From the NCBI GenBank assembly GCA_025266875.1, contig JALLLT010000003.1, positions 248,001-312,000 on the forward strand: a stretch of DNA of 64,000 bases. The letters are read 5' to 3'. Of the stretch, positions 56,168 through 64,000 are shown in pieces. Position 1 is the stretch's first letter. Every line of letters begins with the position of its first letter. This DNA is from Fennellomyces sp. T-0311. Lineage: Eukaryota > Mucoromycota > Mucoromycetes > Mucorales > Lichtheimiaceae. The notes under the pieces are model-generated. The model was not told where the DNA came from. It saw nothing but the letters and a program-made list of their open reading frames with translations, and did not search any database. The position numbers and the translations under genes were made by a program.

Positions 56168-58188
56168 ATGTCGGCCAACGGGCCCAGTAAAAAACAAGGT
56201 AATGTCGGTTGGATGATTGCAAAAAGGGAGCGATACGATCCGATTTAACATGGTCCACATTAGAATACTTGACAGAAGAACAACAAGGTATCTTGAGTAA
56301 AAAGGCAACAGAAATTGAACGACTGCAAACAGGTAAAGCCGGGCAGTGGATCAAGCGGTTGTGTGGTGTGGAATAACGGCGTATGCAAAAGATATCACTT
56401 CATTGGCGAAACCACTTCTTTCAACGCCTGACGGAAGCGTATACGATTGGTCAAAGCACGTTACGCCAGGAACACTCTCAGTCTTTCAAGAAGGCACCAG
56501 TTGGAATCGATTACCGTTCAATCCAGAAAGTGGTCTTCTCAAACGCAAATACCCATCGGACATCCCAAGCACAGGCGCGTTCAAAAAGATGCGTGATATC
56601 ATTGACTCTTTCGACGAGGCCGACGACAGCCTCTCGGACGGCGAACTGTCGCCAACGGTATCCAAATTCGACTCGAGCGAGCGCAAGACCTTTGGTACCA
56701 ACACCATGGAAGAAGATGTGGTGGTGCTGAACTGCAAAACCTGCAACAGACCCATCCTGGCAAGCAGTTTCCGGGCGCATTCAGGTGAACTTACTCAAAG
56801 GTGTTGGTTTGGGGTATTTCGACTCATTCGAGTGGGAAATAGAAACGTGTGGCAAGGGAGACAAGAAGCCTCGTGCGCTGACGCAAATAGAGTCGTCTTC
56901 ATCCAACGACAAATCAAAGATCAAGAACTTCTTTTCGGACGACGACGACGATGATGATGATGACGACGACGATCCGATTGCGTTGAAGCGGGGGAACGAC
57001 CCAGCGTCCAAGAAGAGGAAGCAGACGGATAAGCTCAAGGGTGGCGATGGGCTAGATGGTAAGATTCTTACTCATTATCAGATGGGCGACTGAAATGGAA
57101 ATAACCATTAGATGCACTAGATCCAGCGTCTGTCCCGGCCAAGCGGCCTCCGTCGACAAATGAAAAACCCGAGAAAAAGAAGCTGAAAAAGGAAAAACAG
57201 AAGCAGAAGGCGACACCAAAGCAAAAAGGTAACGAGGAGGGGGGAGGGAGCAGATCACACAGTCGAAGGCAGCGTGGGATGAGAAGGAATTGATGGTTTG
57301 TGATGCTGTAGCACCACTTGATTTGGATAAGCAGTGTGGAGTGATTCAGGGCCCAAACAATACTCCGTGCACTCGGTCCTTGACGTGCAAGAGCCACTCC
57401 ATGGGGGCCAAACGCGCGGTTGCCGGGCGATCACAGCCTTACGACGTGCTTTTGTCTGCGTATCAGAAGAAAGCCATTGGACGGCCACAATGTAAGCCGA
57501 AGCCTCGGGCGAAACGAGTTTACTGAGACAAACAAATATAGCGACTGGGGCCAGTGCGAGCACCAATAAAGCGGCCGTAGTGGCCAAGGCAACCAAAACG
57601 AATGCAAGAAAGTTACAAAATCAGACGGCATCACCTGGACTGGCTGGTGCGACCGCGAATGCCACAGACAATGTCCAAGCCAACGAGGAGCACTACGTGA
57701 ATTCAGACGAAGAGGTCGAGAGCGTGATCCAGGCCATCCGTCAAAGCTGCCCTGCTCCCCTGGCGGAAAAGCCCTTTTACTTTGTCAAGCGACGACGGCA
57801 ATGCTATCGTCTGCGCGATATCCTGCTCGATACCATCACCCCCAAAGCCGCCCCCATGGCTCACAGTGACAGCAACAGTAGCCTCTCGAGCCTCTTCAAC
57901 ACCTCGCCCTCCGTCCACGCCTCTCCCCTCCACTCGCAACAACCGTCCACGCCGCAGCAACAGCAGCAGCAGCAGCAACAGACGCAGCTCCATCTCCCGC
58001 ATCACGCATTCCAGTCCGCCGCCATGATGAACTCCTCTCCGGCCTCAGCAGCCATGAACCGTATTAGTCAGCCCGCTTTAGGAAGCACCGGGATGGGCGG
58101 ACCTCCGCTGGGCATGATAGGCTTTTCAGGGTCAATGGATGCAGGAAGCGTGTTCGCGTCGACAAACGGCGCTGTGCGTGATACGTAA
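56168..58188 (+). CDS. SGF73: SAGA subunit Sgf73 / ataxin-7 homologue
   Basis: Exons: 56168-56198, 56264-56332, 56392-56784, 56843-57058, 57121-57228, 57312-57491, 57542-58188 (547 aa). Sgf73 anchors the deubiquitinase module (Ubp8-Sgf11-Sus1) to SAGA. An Sgf73-type zinc motif [20 protein letters not shown] lies at about 145-164, its last Cys supplied by the next exon. An Asp run (about 190-202) and a Lys-rich linker follow. The SCA7 domain starts LDLDKQCGV and continues [35 protein letters not shown] (about 275-325). A conserved block [18 protein letters not shown] (about 405) and a polyQ run (about 470-478) follow. The 4th and 5th introns lie in the Lys-rich linker. Expected location is the nucleus. 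Confidence 0.94.
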
Positions 58189-59159
58189 AGTTGTACAGAA
58201 AGCAATTAATATTTGTGCTTGTGCGTGTGTGTTGCATTATCTATCCATGTGTGTGTATGTGTGTCTCTTTGGGCGGTTGTTCCTCGAGTAACGAAATAGC
58301 CGGTGCGGAAAAGAGAAGTGTGCTATGTCTTTGGTCTCCGCGGCTCCTTGAAGGTTTACATGAAGTTTCTCACGAGGACTTTGAGTGCCAACCAGGCCTT
58401 TTATCTCTGGCCAATAAGAAGAGATCGCAGAAAAGCGAGCCGTGACAGAACTCAGTTCCGAAAGTACGGACACCGCCGCACTGATGCCTGCCAGTAAGGG
58501 GCTGCGTGTGAGTGGTCTTTTCAAGATAAGCTTTGCGGCGGCTGTGATGGGTTGTTCTATATACGTCACAAACCGACGGCGGAAAACCTCTTTTGTATAT
58601 ATGATTCAGGGTTTGTCGGGGGGAGGGAAAAGGCGCTAGTGACTTGGCTGAGCCCGATCAGCCGTTTAATACGTTTAGAACGCCAATTTGAAACCAAGAT
58701 AAGATAAAAAGTGGGGGAAACGGTGCAGAGTTCTGTATGCACGGGATTGGTTGGCTGGCAGAGGCACGACACTGAAACCGCCTCCCCGGACATTCGGGTT
58801 ACACAGCTCGTTTTTTACTTTTCTGACCGGCATTTTACATTGTGGGACATGTCTGATCGGCAACCGTATCTGCTTTATGATCTCGATATTAAACACTGTT
58901 TGTAACTTAAAAAAAAGTCCTTTGCCATAAAAATCTTTCCAGCCTTCCTTTCTCTCTCCCGCCCCCCTTTTTCGACTTTCACTTTCACATCCATGCAATC
59001 AGAGTATGCTCCTTTCTAGCCTTGTCGTTGCGTGGCCTTGCTTTATAACCCTGCTTCCTCCATAGACGCACCACAGCAAACGAGCGACCCATCCTCCCTC
59101 CCATCTCCAGCATCGACAGCCAGCTCTCGTCATCATGGACCTTCCCTCGGGGCCCCTCC
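58189..59159. other. Intergenic: SGF73 3' flank and GATA promoter
   Basis: Begins with a TG-rich stretch (58225-58266). Just before the GATA gene a 32-codon upstream frame opens at the ATG at 59134 and overlaps the start at 59160 in another frame; it could lower translation. No gene seen otherwise. Confidence 0.45.
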
Positions 59160-60175
59160 ATGTCGCTGCCTTCGCCACCACTCGCCAATCACAAGGCCCC
59201 AGCGCCCACCATGACAACCACCGTATTGGATAATCATAATCGCCGTCTTGTTCCGTTCAACACATACCAACCTCCTCAGAAGCTTGCACCATGGCCTCAG
59301 CCCGACCATCGTGTATCACAACAACAGCAAATCGAAAGTCAACGAGCAGCAGCTACACGCAAGCGAGTATTTCAAGATATGGATCAGGTGCGTATCCTGT
59401 TGTCACTTGTTACCGTCTTAAACGGGTCATATTCAAACCGGCTTTTTACATTTATGTGTAGATTGTGAGCCACTGCTCCACGATGCGCGAAACCATGATT
59501 CACCAGCAGTCCATCATTGCTCCCGATGCACATCTTTTAGCAAACTCACAGCCATGGTTGGACGATATGGTCACCAAAGCAAACGAAATCTTGAACGCCC
59601 TTTTACGAATGCAAAAGCAACAGTTGGCTGCACAGGAAGAAAAACGCCAAGCCTACTACTATACTTCGGCACCCCCTAATAATATTTATGTAAGTTTAAA
59701 CTATAAGCAATATACAAGAAGCGATTCATCTAATCAATATATATATATATATATATTATACCAGGCGGACCAACGGTCGGACCTGCACGATGACGAAGAA
59801 GCAATGCAATATGACGACAATAATCCACTTCGTAGTCTTCGTCAACGCAAGCGCAGAGTATGTATCTTAATGATTTGGATCGAATCACAGAATGATTGTT
59901 AACCGAAAGAAAAAAAATAGAAGAGAACCGTATTCCAAGGTCGCTGCCATTCATGCAATATTTCAGAGACTCCAGAATGGCGCAGGGGTCCAGATGGTGC
60001 CCGTACTCTTTGCAACGCTTGCGGTCTTCATTATGCTAAATTGGAACGTAAACGCGCCGCAGCCGAAGCCAACAAGGAAAAGGAAAAACCAAATGAACCT
60101 CTCATGTCTCCGTCGTCATCACCCACGAGCACTCTCAGTTCATCATTACAAGATGATGTGGTGGTAACCCCATAA
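59160..60175 (+). CDS. GATA-type zinc-finger transcription factor
   Basis: Exons: 59160-59387, 59462-59689, 59765-59857, 59921-60175 (267 aa). A single C-terminal GATA finger [18 protein letters not shown]...[13 protein letters not shown] (C-x2-C-x18-C-x2-C, about 192-224) follows [12 protein letters not shown] across the last intron. The [10 protein letters not shown] form with an 18-residue loop resembles the fungal WC-2/plant type. The N-terminal half has Gln- and Ala-rich pieces and a helical region ([20 protein letters not shown]) with no recognised PAS domain. The acidic segment [15 protein letters not shown] precedes the finger. The tail is Ser-rich. Intron 2 contains a (TA)n run. Probably a nuclear regulator; targets are unknown. 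Confidence 0.9.
59736..59757 (+). repeat. (TA)n run in GATA-gene intron 2
   Basis: About 11 TA units close to the acceptor of intron 59690-59764. Confidence 0.75.
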
Positions 60176-63100
60176 AACCTCGTTTCTTCCTACTATACGC
60201 TTCTCTCCCCATGCATCATTCTATATTGTACTTATCCTAGCAAGCATCTTACGCACAAAGCACCATTCATGCAAACACCTCTTCGCACACAACTGTAGTA
60301 ATACCTGTATCTATATATCATTTGTTCGCTTTCTTTTTACACGACTTATTACATATCGGTCTCACAGTCCCTGTATTATCTCTCTTTCATATTATGAATT
60401 ATGTTTTTTTTTCTTTATATAAAAGCTACCTTTTTCTCATCCATCGATAAACCTCAGTGGAAACGTAAATTATTTATTTACTAAATATAAGCTGTCAATT
60501 CCCATGGATGGTTGCAAAAGGAGAAGGTGGACGTGTCAACGATCGAGAATATTACCAAACTGATGATCATCTATTTAGTCATCATCTTCACTCCTCCTTA
60601 TCATCTATAGATGCCGCTGCCCTACTGGAAAATATTTTTTGATCAATCAGCCAACGAAATAGGGAATTCGTACATAAGGTTATCAAACGACGCTAGTACA
60701 CTTCCATCGCATCTACAGCTTCGCCGTAAATGGTACGGGTACCGTAATATGATGCAATAAACCCATCCTTTTCTGTAATATTTGTTTCAAAGTACTTTGG
60801 GCAATGCGTTATTCCTTTTAGTTTCGTTTAGCCCATGTGCTTGCTTGAATACCATTAATGCTTATTTAGTTTGTCGCCATCGGGCAATATAAAACGAGCT
60901 TCTTTTTCATTTCATTGTAAGATGTGCAGCTTTATTCAGCTTTAATAGGTTACTCGCAAAGTGCACACGCTCAGAGGCTACCCGACTACCCGGACATACC
61001 ACGGTACCATAAATATGGTATACGGTCTTTTTTATTTTGCGAACAGCCACGGTTCTTGCTATTTCTAGAAAAGCACACAAGTTTTCCCCAGCTTTTGTAT
61101 ACATAAGAGAACAAACACAAGATTTCTTGCAGTGGTTACCAAGTGTACTCGCCGCGAACCTTATGATTCCTATGTGTTGAGCGGCTTAAAAAGTATACAG
61201 AAGCTGGTTTGGCTTGCGAATATATCGGACCAGCTAGGTTGCTATACAAAGCGCTTTTCTCTATAGTTCCATTGCCTTTACGAGCTGATATTGCATTGAA
61301 AAGAACAGAAAACTTGTGCAGGACAGAATATTGTAAAATACCCATGAACCAAGCATTCGTTCAAGACAAGGTTTTGATTCCCAATTAGGATGAAACGAGG
61401 TCATGAGTAAAAAAAATCTCGTACTGGACAGATTGATATTGATAACGAAGACTAATATGGAACAGGTAATCAACGAACGGTTTTGCTTTTTCACTTGAAA
61501 GCATGACGCACATATAAACATAGGTCAGTAGAACAAAGTAGAATGTGCACTTAGTGGAACCATTATATACTTTGATTTAGTACTATGCTTTGCTTTCTCT
61601 TTCCTACTTTATCTCAACAATGGGAAATCGTTTCGCCAAGAAATATAAAATACAGAATACGTAGAAGAATAGATGGAGTTGGACTTTGTAAACAAGTAGG
61701 ACAAGACGCGTCAGACAACTTGCGTCGAACAACAGGCGACAATATTAAAACAAGAAGCAAGCTCTAGAACAGGGTATATCTTGCATTCATTCGTTGCCAA
61801 CTACAGGCCCCGTTTTCACATCAGAAATCAACCTTTCCAATGGCATCATAAACCTTGCTCTCTTTTTTTTTAAGAGAGACGATGAAAGGAAAAGGCTTAC
61901 GTTGGGATTCAGTTTATGATCGTACAAAATAAAACAACCCCCATCTTGATTTGAAAATTTTGGTCATGTTAGTCAAAGCAGTTGACTTTTTGACTCCTTA
62001 CCATGTGCTTTTTCCAGACTAGCACAGATGTAAAAATGTGTTTTGCCTAACGAAAATGGCTTAAGGATATATAACTCAGAGCGATACTCCCTTGTGTTAC
62101 AGATAGTTCCGCTTGGGGGTGCAACGCGCGGAAAAAGTTGTGCTTGTGTTTTTCCTCAAGCGCCTCTTCAAAACGTCATTCGCTAGATAATATAGATCGT
62201 ATACTGAACTCTATTCAAAACGAAGTCCATTCTCTGAAAGTAAATTTTCGACCTTTTAGTAAAAAAGGTTTTTGAGATTGAGTTTGTAAACTTTTCAAGT
62301 GGGGTAAACAAAAAGAAAAACCACTCGCAAGAAACTAAAACTTGTGAGGTACCAGAACGTTTCGCAAGTTCACGAGGTTTGGGGGTGCCAAATTTCGAAA
62401 TTATCAAGTGGAATTTCACAAGTTCCCGTGTAATTCATGTGCTCGCAATTATGCGCCGAGAATTACGAAAAAAAGCAATCTTTTTCTTGAAACTGATTGG
62501 TACTAGCAAAAAAGAGATGTTGGAATACCCGAGAACGGGCGAAAAAAATGGGTTTAATGCAATTGCTCGGAACCATAACCCTTTTCGGAGGATCCGTTGG
62601 GAGAAAAAGTTGAAGCCAACAGATTTTTTTTTAGTACAACATCGCTGTTCAATTGATTGAATAAAACACATCATTGGATCGCTATTGGGACGCTCAGGTA
62701 CGTAAAGCTTTCACTGCATTATGGAAAGATGTTTGTAAAAATGACAGGTCGATGTATTTCAACATCGGAACCCCTCCGGTAGCTATTTCTGACACCAGTT
62801 ATCATGCAGGATGGACAAAAAAATCTAGTAGTAGTAGTTTATGGCGTATTCGTCGTCCCGGGTTATCAAAGCAAAGTGTTTTTGGCACATGAACGTGAAA
62901 CCAGGCATTCACTGTCACGGCGGAGCCTAACCACGCAGGTTTTTTCTGGAACTATTCCCGGCTAAATTTTTAGTCCGTCGCTTGCTGACAGTAGTGTTTC
63001 ATTTCTATTGCCCTTGTCAGATTGGTACAAAATTCGGTTTGATACGCACCAATAGAAATATAGTGCAGTTTCGCTTATCGTTGCAACAGGTGGGAATGGA

Positions 63101-63694
63101 TATTACAACAGCACCGGTTAAATGGTTTTCTCTGCCTTTTTCGCTCTCGTACACGAGTTGGACGTGCATCCGTATAGATTAAATGGATAGTTCATAAGTG
63201 CTTATTACGCACGCACTGCCTAATTATCCAAGATCGTGTACCGGTTATGGTTTTTTAATCCATTTTGCGCCTCATGTTGAGATGTATTGAATGACGGTAG
63301 TGACTAGTGATGATTCTGTGGAGAAGTATTTGAAATGATGTGTGGCGCATCATAAAGTTTGCCCTGGGCCATATATTAACCTTTTATTGAGTGGCTAATT
63401 GCTTCTGCAGCATTGTTTTTGCGCCTTGACGTGTTTCATTATGTAACAAGCAAAAGTAACTCATCCTTACGCAAAGATAGCAATTTTCATCGCATGTAAT
63501 AAGCTAAAATTTTCCTTTTTTTAAAAAACAAAAGATCATTCTTATTTGATGTAAGAGACTTACCGTGCAATAATTCCATTGCTTGGCTCCGAGGGTTCTA
63601 TGCATGTTTGTTGTGGTCGTACTGCATGACAGCTGCTAACATATTAAAATTCGTATCTGAGGGCAGGTTTTTTGTTTCAACTTCTTCACTTAAG
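60176..63694. other. AT-rich intergenic region
   Basis: GATA-gene 3' flank, then AT-rich sequence with no recognised gene apart from the fragment at 62674. Around 62290-62420 the motif CAAGT(T/G) recurs several times, without clear periodicity. Confidence 0.4.
62674..62892 (+). pseudogene. Coding relic of unknown origin
   Basis: 72-codon open stretch without ATG start (starts TTG). It reads like protein (YWDAQVRKAFTALWKDVCKN, ISDTSYHAGWTKKSSSSSLW) and ends at a stop; Leu/Val-rich pieces continue in other frames to about 63170. Probably a decayed mobile-element or duplicated-gene fragment; I cannot name it. Confidence 0.3.
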
Positions 63695-64000
63695 ATGACT
63701 ACGGAAAATTACTTTATAGGAAAAGTTGCTGTCATCACAGGTGGCAGTAGAGGTCTTGGTAGAGCTGTAGCTGAGGCATTAGTAAAACCTTGTGATTGGC
63801 GATATTTTGGACAGCGAAGGTCAAACGACAGTGAACAGTTTAAACAAGCTTTCTGCGAGCTCGGCAGTGTATCTCCATACAAATGTCGCCATTTACAAGG
63901 ATGTAATTGCTCTTTTCAAGCTTGCCGAATCTAAATTTGGTGGAGTGGATGTAAGCCTGTTCTTTTGTTGCTCCCATTTGATATTGACTTAATAACTGTA
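63695..64000 (+). CDS. Short-chain dehydrogenase/reductase, 5' part, apparently frameshifted; runs off window
   Basis: Starts at ATG 63695. The N-terminal Rossmann segment FIGKVAVITGGSRGLGRAVA contains the TGxxxGxG cofactor motif. After ALVK (about 63790) the frame breaks: the expected second beta strand VIGDILDSEGQTTVNSLN and the following DVIALFKLAESKFGGVDV read in the +1 track, and a few codons around the usual kGA turn are missing. A GTAAGC donor follows GVD at about 63951, so at least one more exon lies to the right. The acidic residue in GDILD after strand 2 suggests NAD preference. Either a pseudogene, a local sequence error or a damaged allele. Confidence 0.7.

Overview
This looks like a nuclear genomic window from a filamentous fungus, most likely Mucoromycota (Mucorales). 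Evidence: short spliceosomal introns (about 48-90 nt) with GT..AG ends and CTAAC/CTGAC-like branch points; a group X hybrid histidine kinase, SWR1, ALG11, U2A', Sgf73 and a Cas1-type O-acetyltransferase; and degenerate copies of a TPR/F-box/LRR family that I believe is expanded in Mucorales (Lichtheimiaceae is my guess at family level). I see no rRNA, tRNA, CRISPR or bacterial-style operons.

Layout. 1-12.1 kb is a housekeeping block: the 5' part of a group X hybrid histidine kinase (minus, runs off the left edge), SWR1 (plus), a bHLH factor (plus) and ribosomal protein P2 (minus). 12.1-33.3 kb is an accessory, AT-rich block: a decayed TPR/F-box gene, a secreted thaumatin-like protein, a complete 9.4-kb Ty3-type LTR retrotransposon with identical 525-bp LTRs and an extra gene-like unit upstream of the 3' LTR, then a second decayed TPR/F-box/LRR copy. 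33.3-39.97 kb is a second conserved block: HSPA12-like Hsp70, a complex I NDUFA11/Tim17-type subunit, ALG11 and a small probably mitochondrial protein. 40-42.8 kb is non-coding with a CACTA-ended MITE. 42.8-50.7 kb carries U2A', a Cas1/CASD1-like O-acetyltransferase, a small tail-anchored-like protein and a polyQ/WWE-like protein. 50.7-56.2 kb is gene-poor with a second, strongly palindromic MITE. 56.2-60.2 kb holds Sgf73 (SAGA DUB module) and a GATA zinc-finger protein. The right edge enters a short-chain dehydrogenase with an apparent frameshift.

No biosynthetic or defence cluster is evident. Functional themes are chromatin and transcription (SWR1, Sgf73, bHLH, GATA), glycan synthesis or decoration (ALG11 for N-glycans, Cas1 for O-acetylation) and splicing (U2A'). 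I built the exon models by hand from reading frame continuity, splice signals and protein-family continuity; total lengths of the complete models are multiples of three. The most unusual region is the retrotransposon: a 216-aa unknown ORF with its own TATA box, poly(A) signal and a 3' array of small hairpins, a separately initiated integrase ORF, an A AAA AAG heptamer in the -1 slippage phase, and a cluster of small indels confined to the RNase H segment although the LTRs are identical.
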